A stretch of DNA of 64,000 nt from Microcoleus vaginatus_C (GCA_040004035.1 JAMPLN010000011.1), one strand, 5' to 3'; shown: positions 26,146 to 35,289, numbered from the stretch's first letter. Made by a program: numbers and translations. The notes: generated by a model not told the origin, from the sequence alone.

Positions 26146-28314
26146 ATGGCAACAAAGAACGATTCAGAAATCTTGCCTGATGATTTTAGTGACCCATCTG
26201 CAGATAATGCCTTAATCGAGCCGAAACAAGACCGATTAGGATATGCACCCTTCGCCCAACATCTTGCAGACAGTATTTGCCAAATGAACTTTCCTGAAGG
26301 GTTCGTTATTGCAGTTTACGGTTCCTCCGGTTTTGGCAAATCCACACTATTGAACTTTTTAACGTACTATCTCAAGCAAAAGCCAGAGAGCGAGCAACCT
26401 ATTATTGTGCCTTTTAATCCCTGGTTATTTTCTGGGGGGGAAGACATCACAAGGCGCTTTATTGGTCAATTGCAGGCTGTTTTGAGTCAATTTAAAGCTG
26501 TCCCCAAAGGCTTCCTAGGTCGAATAAGCAATCTGGCTAAAGCAGTTTCTGAAATTCCTATTCCTTACGCTCAAGCTAGTAAGGCAATTGTAAAATTATT
26601 TGATGATCAAGAAAAGGAGACTTCGGACTTAAAAGAAGAAGTTGAAGATACACTAGAAAAGCAGCATCCGCGAATCGTAGTAACCATTGACGATATTGAC
26701 AGGCTCTCCGCTAAAGAAATTAGTCAATTATTTTATCTTGTTAAATCAATTCCCAACTTTACTAACGTTGTCTATTTGCTCGTTTTCGATCAAGAAGTTG
26801 TCATCAAAACCCTCGCCGATAAACAACCTTTACCCGGAGACACCTATCTCAATCAGATTGTTCAAGCTTCTTTTGAGTTACCTCTCCCAGATAAAACCTC
26901 ACTCCGCAAGCTACTTTTTGAAAAACTCAATGGCATAGTGGCTGACGCACCAAAGCCATTACTCAATCAAAATCGCTGGGGCAATGTTTATTTACAAGGG
27001 ATAGACCACTTTATTACCAACCCTCGCGACATTACTCGTCTAACCAACCTCTTAACCGTGACATACCCAGCGGTGAAAGGTAAAGTGAACCCAGTTGATT
27101 TAATTGCTATTGAGTCCCTGCGAGCCTTTCGCCCAATGATATATGACATAATCCGCAAAAATCCTAAATTCTTTGCAGGAAGTGTGGATGTGGAAGGTTC
27201 TCTAATTCCGACATGGGACGAAATCAAAGATTTTCATTCTTCGTGGCTGGCTCAGTTTAAATATGAGGATAAAGAACCAATAAAACGGCTGCTATTGCAC
27301 CTTTTCCCTAAATTAGAAGGTGTTTGGTATAATACCTATTCCCCTGCCCAAGACGAGTCAATATGGGGCAAGCAATTACGTATTTGCAGCTTAGATATAT
27401 TTCCCAACTACTTCCGTTTAGTCTTAACACAAGATGAATTCTCGGAGGCTGAGATAAAAACAATTTTTGCCTTGGCAAAAGATGCAAAGGCATTTGGTAA
27501 AAATCTTGTAGAACTTGCTCATCAAAAACGCTCTGATGGCACGACACAAATTCGGGCATTTCTTGAACGGCTTGAGGATTACCCTGAAAAAGAAATTCCT
27601 ACCGATTGCATTCCTTCACTTGTGAAAGCTTTGTTTGATGTCGGCGACCAGCTTTTGCCTCCGGAAGACGAACCGCATGGAATGTTTGATTTTGGCAATG
27701 ACATTAGAATTGAACGCCTGATCTCACAACTGTTGCATCGGATTGACGAACAAGCACGGTTTGAAACCTTGAAAGAGGCAATATCAAACGGTAACGCCTT
27801 ATCCATAATTGTGCGCGAAGTAGCAGCCTTTGGTCAGGAACAAGGTAAGTATGGAGCAGAGGAATTTATCCCCGCAGAGGAATGGCTCCAGAGTGTAGAA
27901 CACCTGAAAGAACTTGAAGGAATAGCCTTGAAGCGGCTGCGAGATGCTGCACAACAAAACTCCCTACTGCAATCCCCAAAGCTATCTGAAAATTTACACT
28001 ATTGGCAAAGTTGGGCAGGAGAAGAGGAAGTCAAGCAATGGGTTGAAAAGATTATTGAGGATGACGAAGGGCTAGTTAATTTCTTGGAGAATTTGCTGCC
28101 AAAAGATTTTAGTGAGGATGGGTCAAACGAAACTCAAAAAACAGGCTACAAACTTGACCTTAGCTGGCTCGAACCCTATCTCGAACCATCCGCGATCGTT
28201 GAGCGAATGAGTAGTCTCGCTGAAACGAGCGAGTTAACAGAAGATGGGAAAAATGCGATCGCCCAATTTATCCAAGAATATGAGATGCACCAGCAGGGAC
28301 AAGGCTCGGATTAG
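26146..28314 (+). CDS. KAP-family P-loop NTPase
   Basis: 722 residues from ATG 26146, which follows GAAAGAGAGAGGCTGT; the frame is open from 26104 but those residues are not family-like. Walker A GSSGFGKS at 59-66, the KAP marker FNPWLFSG at 90-97 and Walker B VVTIDDIDRL at about 178-187 are intact. Sensor-like positions (FITNPRDITRL) follow. Unlike many KAP proteins no transmembrane pair is evident between the Walker motifs, so it looks soluble. The C-terminal 400 residues are helical and acidic. KAP NTPases include the phage-exclusion protein PifA and appear in several defence systems; that role here is inference. Confidence 0.82.
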   Translation: MATKNDSEILPDDFSDPSADNALIEPKQDRLGYAPFAQHLADSICQMNFPEGFVIAVYGSSGFGKSTLLNFLTYYLKQKPESEQPIIVPFNPWLFSGGEDITRRFIGQLQAVLSQFKAVPKGFLGRISNLAKAVSEIPIPYAQASKAIVKLFDDQEKETSDLKEEVEDTLEKQHPRIVVTIDDIDRLSAKEISQLFYLVKSIPNFTNVVYLLVFDQEVVIKTLADKQPLPGDTYLNQIVQASFELPLPDKTSLRKLLFEKLNGIVADAPKPLLNQNRWGNVYLQGIDHFITNPRDITRLTNLLTVTYPAVKGKVNPVDLIAIESLRAFRPMIYDIIRKNPKFFAGSVDVEGSLIPTWDEIKDFHSSWLAQFKYEDKEPIKRLLLHLFPKLEGVWYNTYSPAQDESIWGKQLRICSLDIFPNYFRLVLTQDEFSEAEIKTIFALAKDAKAFGKNLVELAHQKRSDGTTQIRAFLERLEDYPEKEIPTDCIPSLVKALFDVGDQLLPPEDEPHGMFDFGNDIRIERLISQLLHRIDEQARFETLKEAISNGNALSIIVREVAAFGQEQGKYGAEEFIPAEEWLQSVEHLKELEGIALKRLRDAAQQNSLLQSPKLSENLHYWQSWAGEEEVKQWVEKIIEDDEGLVNFLENLLPKDFSEDGSNETQKTGYKLDLSWLEPYLEPSAIVERMSSLAETSELTEDGKNAIAQFIQEYEMHQQGQGSD

Positions 28315-28460
28315 GCAAGGATTTAGGCGGTTGAATAGCACTGCTAGAGCCTCGATCCGGTAATCAAAATGATGTGGAGGGTATGACGCAACTGACTGGC
28401 GGCGAACGTTAGAAACTCATCGTTCAGGGAAGCAACCAGGGCTAGGCCATAAATTTATTG

Positions 28461-29942
28461 CTATTCCTTTGCTTCAATCAGCTCTATTGGTTGTCTGGCG
28501 GGGAATAGGGTGCGTATTAGCTGACCCACAGGCACAGAACGCGGCTCGCGAACAAACACCAAGGGCAGCAAGGCAAACAGCCGCAGGACGGCTGAGAGAG
28601 CAAACGCCATGGGCAAGCCACCAAAACCAGTCAGACTCGCGACAAAGCCACCAACAGTGATTCCGATCGCCCCAGTGATTCCAGGAACCGCCGCCGCAAT
28701 AGCAAAATAAATCGACTGATTGCGTAGGGGCGTCACCGACATCATCAGATTGCCACTGCACAGGTCGATCGCTGCCCAAGTCCCCCCGGCCACTATATGC
28801 AACAAGGGGAACCAGACCCAAAGGAAAAATGGAGTAGTTCCAGCTTCTAGCCACAGTAGAGGCGTCAGAGCCACCAAGATGCCTACCATTATCATCAGCG
28901 GGCGATTGCCAATCCGGTCAGCCAATTTGCCCCAGAACATCAGCATCAGCAAGTTAGCACCAGCTCCCAAGCTGTTATAGAGCGTTACCACGCTGACATC
29001 TAGGTTGAGGTTCCCCAGCAAGTAGAGGTTAAAGAAGGGAGCGCTGACGTTAACCGCAAAGCTCCACAAGCCAGAGTAAAACAGAAACCTCAAAAAATTG
29101 GCATTTTTAAAGAAGCTAAAAACTGCCGCCCAAGGCGAGCCGTGGTCTGTATCCGAATCGGCGGCCTGTAATAGCTGCGGGTTGACATCAGTCATCCAGA
29201 AGTGAAAGCCCAGACTGATTATCCCCAGCACGATTCCCACAACCAAGACCGCACCGAAGCCAGAGAGCGAGCCACCGGGCCACTTCGATACCGCTAGACC
29301 CAGAAGTGGCACAGCGATGAGATTGGTTAAAGTCACCACACTATTGCGAAAGCCAAAATACCGCCCCCGCAATCGGTCTGGTACTAACACAGCCATCCAG
29401 CTAAAAAAGGAAGCACGGCCCAAAGCTTCCATGATATTAGTCACCCAGATAATTGCCAGTGTCAACACTACCAACTGGTGTCCAGCCATACGAGATGAGC
29501 CCACCAACCAAATCCCAGGCACAATCAGCAACCACAGCAGCCGCGAGGATCCAAAAATCAACAGGGAATACCAATTGCGGCTGTTAGTGCGGTCTCCCAG
29601 ATAGGCTCCCAGCGGTTGCAGCAAATTGGTTAGCTGAGGAATTGAGGCGAGCAAACCAATTTCTACTGTACTGGCACCGATATCCAGCAAGAAATTACTG
29701 AGCAACGCGCCGCCAATGATACTGGAAAAGACTGTAGCGAAGCCTCCTTCGCTAGTTAATGCCTTGAGGCTTGTCCGAATTTCTCGCTTGGAAATTTTTT
29801 GAGGCGGCTTTGGAGGAAATACCGTCTCTGATAATGCCCTATTCTCAGATTCGACTTTTAATACTAAATTTTTCTCGGTGTGTTGAAAATCTTCAACTAT
29901 TACTCCTTGCAAGTTTAGTAATCCTGTCAGTAGAGGATTCAT
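28461..29942 (-). CDS. MFS transporter (copy A)
   Basis: 493 residues. After a polar N-terminus of about 60 residues come 12 likely membrane helices. The MFS loop 2-3 motif is present as GDRTNSRNW and, between helices 8 and 9, GKLADRIGNRPLM. It is a close paralogue of the MFS gene at 31644-33176: helix text is largely identical and long runs of DNA are too. The N- and C-terminal tails differ. Substrate unknown. A TnpB element lies between the copies. Confidence 0.9.
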   Translation of the reverse strand: MNPLLTGLLNLQGVIVEDFQHTEKNLVLKVESENRALSETVFPPKPPQKISKREIRTSLKALTSEGGFATVFSSIIGGALLSNFLLDIGASTVEIGLLASIPQLTNLLQPLGAYLGDRTNSRNWYSLLIFGSSRLLWLLIVPGIWLVGSSRMAGHQLVVLTLAIIWVTNIMEALGRASFFSWMAVLVPDRLRGRYFGFRNSVVTLTNLIAVPLLGLAVSKWPGGSLSGFGAVLVVGIVLGIISLGFHFWMTDVNPQLLQAADSDTDHGSPWAAVFSFFKNANFLRFLFYSGLWSFAVNVSAPFFNLYLLGNLNLDVSVVTLYNSLGAGANLLMLMFWGKLADRIGNRPLMIMVGILVALTPLLWLEAGTTPFFLWVWFPLLHIVAGGTWAAIDLCSGNLMMSVTPLRNQSIYFAIAAAVPGITGAIGITVGGFVASLTGFGGLPMAFALSAVLRLFALLPLVFVREPRSVPVGQLIRTLFPARQPIELIEAKE

Positions 29943-30140
29943 GAGCTTTCTTGGTAATATCCGCTACATTAACATATGATAAGCAGAAAACCAATTATCA
30001 TTTCGTTTTTTGGCACATCCCCACTAGGATAGATCTGTAGAAAAGCTTTTGTAATAAGCAATTATACTTAATAGTTGAATTTTCAGAAATGGTACAAGGC
30101 GGCTCTTGTCCCCGCAGTAGTTTATTGCAATGAACTATGA

Positions 30141-30330
30141 TTGACACTCCCCGGTCTCGCATACGCGGGGATTCTTAAGGACAAACTTTGGGGGATGAAT
30201 CCCGCCAAAGTTTAATTCTTAAAGGGTTCGTCAGCAGCCCACTACCCACTCGCTTAATAATTAAGTCTGTGGCTACTTTTGATTTCCGAATGATGTTCCC
30301 TGCACCGTTAGTATCTGCATTGATCAACAA
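30141..30330 (-). ncRNA. candidate omega RNA (reRNA) of the TnpB element
   Basis: By analogy with characterised TnpB elements, the guide RNA scaffold overlaps the end of tnpB and finishes at the right end of the element, here at the CCCCG/CGGGG hairpin and GGAGTGTC. The guide would be the flank beyond it, beginning AATCATAGTTCATTGC on the minus strand. The 5' limit is a guess. No direct evidence of transcription. Confidence 0.35.
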
Positions 30331-31470
30331 TCCAGTGCTAGAACGGTACAATCCTCTTTTGATTCTTTTGCCCGATGGCTGCCAATTGTCGGGTTTTTCA
30401 CCGACTTTCACTGGCAGAAAATCTCGGTCTAAAAAACTCGATTTTGATGTGTAAGATTCATCTTGCTCTACAAATCGCCATCCCCTTAAGTCGCATTCTT
30501 GCTGCAATCTTTCCTTGACTTTAGCGGTAGGAATTTGAACAAAACTCTGATTAATCTTACCTCCCATATTAACTTCTTGCTTTTGTCCTTTATTCCAGCC
30601 AAAAACTATGACGTTAATTTGGTTGTTTTTGCAATAATTTACGATTGTTCTGACTGCTTTATTAACCGCATCCCTCATTCTTCGGGCGCGAGTCTCCGAT
30701 AACTGTTGCAGTCTTTTTGACGAAAAGCCTTGAGGTAATTTATGTCGGGCGTGTTCAGATTGAAGAAAAGCTTTTTGTTTGTTAAACCATTGATTCCAAG
30801 ACTTCAACTTATGACCATCAATAATGAAAGGGTTGGCATTGCTAGAGACACAGGTCAACCAATTGTTGATGCCATGATCGATGCCCAAAACTCCTGTTAC
30901 TTCGAGACTGCACAGGCGAGGCTGTTCAGTTAGACTTTCGTGGACATACTCAATCCAGACCTGACCGTTTTTAGGACTCAGCCTAAGTTCTTTGAGCTGG
31001 CAATCTTTTAACCTTTCTGGCAATGGAACCCAGAGAGCATCTGTCCCAAAGTGTCCTTTCCCTTTGGTTCCCAGAGGTAGCCTCACTCGATTGCCAACTA
31101 TTTTTAAGGCTTGCCCTGGATAGGAGACTTGGTACATAGCGCCTTTTGCTCTATATTTAGGCAGCCTCGGTTTTTGATTAATCTCTCCTTTTTTGGCTAA
31201 CCTTTCCAAGGCTCGAAAAGAGCTAAAAGATTCGGCAACAGATTTAAGGGATTGTTGAGCTACCTGAGAATAGAGTAAACCGTAATTCTCGTTGGTTTTA
31301 GTAATTTTGTACAAGTCAAGATATTTGACAGCTCTTTTATCCTTAAAGTATCGTTGGCGACTTTCGTAAGTGCCAACATTAAACAGATTGTTCGACCATC
31401 TCAGTAGTTGCTCAACAATGGTTTTGTGGAGTCCCTTTAAATGCCAAATATCTTTTTGTACTGCATACAT
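30175..31470 (-). CDS. tnpB: TnpB-family RNA-guided nuclease-like protein
   Basis: 431 residues. The start follows a strong AAAGGAGGTGAAATCAA. An N-terminal OrfB helix-turn-helix domain (about 10-130) precedes a RuvC-like core: Asp198 in VLGIDHGINNW (RuvC-I) and Asp386 in LINADTNGAGN (RuvC-III). The RuvC-II strand reads INVIVFGWNKGQKQ, without the usual Glu at its end; nearby acids are Glu299 and Glu338 (DESYTSK). The C-x-x-C zinc finger normally between RuvC-II and III is replaced by TSKSSFLDRDFLP. This is a recognisable cyanobacterial subgroup. Whether it cuts DNA with a rearranged site is open. Confidence 0.85.
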   Translation of the reverse strand: MYAVQKDIWHLKGLHKTIVEQLLRWSNNLFNVGTYESRQRYFKDKRAVKYLDLYKITKTNENYGLLYSQVAQQSLKSVAESFSSFRALERLAKKGEINQKPRLPKYRAKGAMYQVSYPGQALKIVGNRVRLPLGTKGKGHFGTDALWVPLPERLKDCQLKELRLSPKNGQVWIEYVHESLTEQPRLCSLEVTGVLGIDHGINNWLTCVSSNANPFIIDGHKLKSWNQWFNKQKAFLQSEHARHKLPQGFSSKRLQQLSETRARRMRDAVNKAVRTIVNYCKNNQINVIVFGWNKGQKQEVNMGGKINQSFVQIPTAKVKERLQQECDLRGWRFVEQDESYTSKSSFLDRDFLPVKVGEKPDNWQPSGKRIKRGLYRSSTGLLINADTNGAGNIIRKSKVATDLIIKRVGSGLLTNPLRIKLWRDSSPKVCP

Positions 31471-31643
31471 TTGATTTCACCTCCTTTGATTTATTTTACC
31501 GCATCTGGCAATCTTGATAGTAGGCAAAATAAATCCTGCAACGCCCTTTCATCCCTGGGCTAAAGCCACAGGGTTTTCAGGGTATTCTTTATAAAAATCC
31601 CTCCCCCTGAACGGGGAGGGTTCGTCAATTCGCCATTTCAAGA

Positions 31644-33176
31644 CTAAGTGGATGAGCTTGCAGGTGGACCTTCATCCTCAAGTTCTTCTATTAATGGTAA
31701 TGGTTTCAAAGTGGTGCGTCCTGCTTGAATAGCCGCTGCTTGACGCTTGAGTGTTGGGATCAGGACTCGCATGAGCTCACTCACACGCACAGAGCGCTGC
31801 TCGTGAACAAACACCAATGGCAGGAGGGCCAACACCCGCAGGACGGCTGAGAGAGCAAACACCATTGGCAAGCCACCAAAATCAGTCAGAGTTGCGACAA
31901 AGCCACCAACACTAATTCCGATCGCCCCAGTGATTCCAGGAACCGCCGCAGCAACAGCAAAATAAATCGACTGATTGCGTAGGGGCGTCACCGACATCAT
32001 CAGATTGCCACTGCACAGGTCAATCGCTGCCCAAGTCGCACCGCCGAGTATGTGCAACAAGGGGAACCAAGCCCAAAGGAAAATGGGAGAAGTTCCAGAT
32101 TCTAGCCACAGTAGAGGCGTCAGAGCCACCAAGATGCCTACCATTATCATCAGTGGACGATTGCCAATCCGGTCAGCCAGTCTGCCCCAGAACATCAGCA
32201 TCAGCAAGTTAGCACCAGCTCCCAAGCTGTTATAGAGCGTTACCACGCTGACATCTAGGTTGAGGTCCCCCAGCAAGTAGAGGTTAAAGAAGGGAGCGCT
32301 GACGTTAACCGCAAAGCTCCACAAGCCAGAGTAAAGCAGAAACCTCAAAAAATTGGCATTTTTAAAGAAGCTAAAAACTTTCTTCAAGGGCGACCCGTGG
32401 TCTGTATCGGAATCGGCGGCGTGTACTAGCTGCGGGTTGACATCGGTTATCCAGAACTGAAAGATCAGACTGAGTATTGCGAACACAACTCCCACAACCA
32501 AGACCACACCGAAGCCAGAGAGCGAACCACCCGGCCACTTCGATACCGCTAGACCCAGAAGCGGCACGCCGATGAGATTGGTTAATGTCACCACACTATT
32601 GCGAAAGCCAAAATACCGCCCCCGCAATCGGTCTGGTACTAACACAGCCATCCAGCTAAGAAAGGAAGCACGGCCCAAAGCTTCCATGAAATTACTCAGG
32701 CAGATAATTGCCAATGTCAACAGCACCAACTGGCGCGGCTGGATACGAGATGAGCCCACCAACCAAATCCCAGGCACAATCAGCAACCACGGCAGCCGCG
32801 ACGAGCCGAAAATCAACAGGGAATACCAGTGGCGGCTCTTGAGGCGGTCTCCCAGATAGGCTCCCAGCGGTTGCAGCAAATTGGTTAGCTGAGGGATTGA
32901 GGCGAGCAGACCAATTTCCACTGTACTGGCACCGAGATCCAGCAAGAAATTACTAAGCAAGGCGCCGCCAATTATACTGTAAAATACCGTAGCGAAGCTA
33001 CCTTCGGTAGTTAATGCCTTCAGGCTTTTCCGAATTTCTGCCTTGGGAATTTTAAGATGCGGGTTTGTAGTAAATACTGTCTCTGATAATGCTTTATTGT
33101 CTGAGCTTTTCTCAATGACCAGAGGGGTCAGAGGATTCGTTTCTACTAAAATGCTATCTTCGTGTGGACTGAGCAT
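31644..33176 (-). CDS. MFS transporter (copy B)
   Basis: 510 residues, paralogue of 28461-29942. It has the same 12-helix layout, GDRLKSRHW in loop 2-3 and GRLADRIGNRPLM in the second half. The C-terminus is longer and ends in an acidic Glu/Asp/Pro tail, and the first 35 residues differ. The copies probably arose by tandem duplication before the TnpB element entered. The upstream gap (33177-34001) holds its promoter; I cannot name one. Confidence 0.9.
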   Translation of the reverse strand: MLSPHEDSILVETNPLTPLVIEKSSDNKALSETVFTTNPHLKIPKAEIRKSLKALTTEGSFATVFYSIIGGALLSNFLLDLGASTVEIGLLASIPQLTNLLQPLGAYLGDRLKSRHWYSLLIFGSSRLPWLLIVPGIWLVGSSRIQPRQLVLLTLAIICLSNFMEALGRASFLSWMAVLVPDRLRGRYFGFRNSVVTLTNLIGVPLLGLAVSKWPGGSLSGFGVVLVVGVVFAILSLIFQFWITDVNPQLVHAADSDTDHGSPLKKVFSFFKNANFLRFLLYSGLWSFAVNVSAPFFNLYLLGDLNLDVSVVTLYNSLGAGANLLMLMFWGRLADRIGNRPLMIMVGILVALTPLLWLESGTSPIFLWAWFPLLHILGGATWAAIDLCSGNLMMSVTPLRNQSIYFAVAAAVPGITGAIGISVGGFVATLTDFGGLPMVFALSAVLRVLALLPLVFVHEQRSVRVSELMRVLIPTLKRQAAAIQAGRTTLKPLPLIEELEDEGPPASSST

Positions 33177-34001
33177 ATTATCTAGACAATACTTAAAGAC
33201 TTAATCGGAACTACATTACTGCTTTGCTCTGAGTGCCTTTCTAAAGACAAATGTCCTAAAAAATGCTTTATTTAAATCCTGTAATGGCAACCCCTTACCT
33301 GCTGAGCGTTAATTATTAGACGCCATAAAGTATTTCAGAAATATAACCACAACCTGTCTCAAATAGTCAGGCTTTTTTTACAGAATTCATATAAAAATAC
33401 TCTCTATTCTAGTATAGTAGAACTTTAATAATTTGACAAAAAGCTTTATAAAAAATAATTGTTTTTTGTAAACAAATTTTAAGTTGTTAGTTACAATATT
33501 TACTTAAATTAGTTTAAAGTTAATCATTAGAGGTTATTTCTCAAGATAGATTTATTTCTAAACTCTGAGGAGGATGCAGATATGCCACCTCCAAGGTATA
33601 TGCAGTTAGAAGTTGAACTCGTAGATTTCAACTCGACCAAACTTTCCTAGAGTGACTTCATCTTCAAGCGCAAGAATTTTTAATTAGGATTTTAAGGAGT
33701 AGGCTCGATTGAAGCCAATAAATTACAGGTGGTTGGCGTTGTTGGGCTTCGAGGGGCATCGGACTTGAGGTAATCATCAACTTGGTTTCAGGAAGGAGGG
33801 GCAAAAGGAAGGGGTTGTCTCTGCTAGCACTGAGGTGAGGCTAAATTCTTTGGTGGGCGAGATTTGTATCTCTGGCGGTGAGGCAACCCCTTTCGTTTCA
33901 AGATAGGTCGATCGCCCTAGCAGTACATTCCATTAGCTAGAGGAGAGGGAAACCATCCCAGCTTAGGATGTTTAATAAAACAGGAAATTTTCTAGGGAAC
34001 G
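33177..34001. other. 825-base gap upstream of MFS copy B and the HAD gene
   Basis: The first 360 bases are very AT-rich and likely hold the MFS promoter. A possible 22-codon peptide lies at 33582-33650 (own entry). Further on, GGGGTTG at about 33816 and CAACCCC at about 33886 could pair across 60 bases just upstream of the HAD gene. No other feature recognised. Confidence 0.4.
33582..33650 (+). CDS. possible 22-residue peptide
   Basis: ATG 33582 follows GAGGAGGATGCAGAT, a good ribosome-binding site, and encodes a peptide beginning MPPPRYMQLEVELVDF and ending STKLS at TAG 33648. The same phase continues for ten more sense codons after the TAG. It could be a leader, a broken start of a gene, or a real small protein. 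No family recognised. Confidence 0.25.
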   Translation: MPPPRYMQLEVELVDFNSTKLS

Positions 34002-34535
34002 ATGAGCTTATTACTAATAGATATGGATGGTACGCTCCGTGAACCGCTCAGCGGACAACAATACTTCCAACATCCCAAAGATCAACGCATTATTGAAGGT
34101 GCCCAGATTGCCATTGGCACCTTCAAGGAGGATTGGATAATTGTCGGCATCACCAACCAAGGTGGAGTTGCCGCCGGTCATAAGTCTATGCAAGAGTGCA
34201 TCAAGGAACAGCAATACACGCTTGAGTTATTCCCAGAGTTGAGAGAAATCTACTTCTGCCCAGACTTTGAGGGTAAAAAGTGTTTCCGCGTCACCGATCA
34301 CAATGTTTATAACCACAGCCAAACTAAGTGGTCCCGACAGTACCGCAAACCGCGATCGGGTATGTTGCAACTAGCAATGGTCAGACACAAACACACCCCG
34401 CAAAATTCGCTGTATGTGGGCGATCGCCCCGAAGATGAACAAGCGGCGCAAGGAGCAGGTATACCCTTTCAATGGGCATGGGACTGGATCGAGCAACATC
34501 AAGAGGCGATCGTCCCCAACCTTACAGAAGTATAG
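34002..34535 (+). CDS. HAD-IIIA family phosphatase (GmhB/PNKP-like)
   Basis: 177 residues. Motif I is LLIDMDGTLR (nucleophile and acid Asp), motif II is GITNQGG, the Lys of motif III lies in YRKPRSGM, and motif IV is VGDRPEDEQAA. The CAP-less layout and TNQGG match histidinol-phosphate, heptose bisphosphate and polynucleotide 3'-phosphatases. The specificity is not clear. The 3' part (34312-34422) has been duplicated as a broken scrap 490 bases downstream. Confidence 0.85.
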   Translation: MSLLLIDMDGTLREPLSGQQYFQHPKDQRIIEGAQIAIGTFKEDWIIVGITNQGGVAAGHKSMQECIKEQQYTLELFPELREIYFCPDFEGKKCFRVTDHNVYNHSQTKWSRQYRKPRSGMLQLAMVRHKHTPQNSLYVGDRPEDEQAAQGAGIPFQWAWDWIEQHQEAIVPNLTEV

Positions 34536-34552
34536 TAATCGATAGGATAGTC

Positions 34553-34798
34553 ATGGAACGAGAGATTACAGATAGCAACGGCATTACCTGGGTATGTATT
34601 CAAGCCTATTCTGGGATTTCCCACAATGCAGAAAACCAGGATGCCGCTCAGGTTAAAGGACAAGAAGATAGCTACTGGGTAGTCTGTACGCCTAGTGGTG
34701 GCGCAAAGTCAGTGCGGCTCAAGCTTCAGGGCGAATGGGAAAAATCCTACTCTGATGAGATGTTGCTCAATGAAATTCAAGCACAGCAGGGGGAATGA
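34553..34798 (+). CDS. small hypothetical protein
   Basis: 81 residues from ATG 34553 with AGGATAG just upstream. The phase is open farther upstream into the HAD gene, but that part is out-of-frame text of the HAD sequence. The protein is soluble, acidic, and shows a beta-rich pattern (SYWVVCTPSGGAKSVRLKL). It lies 17 bases after the HAD stop and may be in the same operon. No family recognised. Confidence 0.5.
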   Translation: MEREITDSNGITWVCIQAYSGISHNAENQDAAQVKGQEDSYWVVCTPSGGAKSVRLKLQGEWEKSYSDEMLLNEIQAQQGE

Positions 34799-34907
34799 CC
34801 ACAGCCAAACTAAGTGGTCCCGACAATACCGCAAACCGCGATCGGGTATGCTGCAACTAGCAATGTCCGAGACAAACACACCCCGCAAAATTCGCTCTAT
34901 GTGGGCG
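34798..34907 (+). repeat. partial duplicate of the HAD gene (scrap)
   Basis: 110 bases, nearly identical to 34312-34422 in the HAD gene (ACCACAGCCAAACTAAGTGG onward, up to ATGTGGGCG). Small changes, including one at the CAATG(G/T) site, break the phase. It abuts the stop codon of the 81-residue gene. The duplicated unit would therefore be about 486 bases, most of which was not kept. Confidence 0.85.
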
Positions 34908-35030
34908 CAAAAAAAAGTAGCCATTGTAAGACTATTTTTGCATCCTAAAATAAGTGCCAAGGAGCGCAGATAAAATAATTTCCAGCCGTAAGCATGAGAA
35001 CCCTTTCTCTACTTGGCGAAAGTATTCTAG

Positions 35031-35288
35031 TTACACGCTAGCTTGAACACTCGATGAACTCTGGGTGCCGTCAGGCGTTGGTACTTTTATTTGAGAACCC
35101 AATACAGCTTCATCAGGTCTAATCGGAATTTCACTGATAATATCATCACCTTTAAACCGGAAAAATGGATGGGGCAGTAGCTCGATAGTCAGGTATAAAT
35201 CTCTCCTAGCTTGCGAGAATGGACTGGGACGACGCTTACCTTTGACACAGATGCGGCTTCCGGGTTTAGGCCCTGGTTGAATTCGCAC
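35031..35288 (-). pseudogene. C-terminal fragment of a DnaJ/CbpA-type co-chaperone
   Basis: 85 codons matching the end of the DnaJ substrate-binding domain: PGPKPGSRICVKGK, then DLYLTIELLPHPFFRF and IPIRPDEAVLGSQI. The J-domain and first beta domain are missing; the frame begins right where IS630-type text ends (35290). Likely a dnaJ copy cut by a transposon. The C-terminus is shorter than usual. Confidence 0.7.
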
Positions 35289-35289
35289 A

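Larger units (their letters stand above)
30141..31627 (-). mobile_element. IS200/IS605-group (IS1341-type) element carrying only tnpB
   Basis: Ends are inferred. The 3' end has a hairpin CCCCG...CGGGG (30149-30170) and, on the minus strand, finishes GGGGAGTGTCAA. The 5' end has a subterminal hairpin with CCTCCCC/GGGGAGG (about 31600-31619) next to TTGAC. No tnpA is present, so movement would depend on another element's transposase. It sits between two MFS paralogues, all three genes on the same strand. Confidence 0.7.

Noticed and set aside
9858..28314. One contiguous defence operon made of the ATPase/TOPRIM pair, OLD and KAP genes
   Set aside because: They are separated by many core or metabolic genes and lie on both strands, so at most they form a loose cluster.
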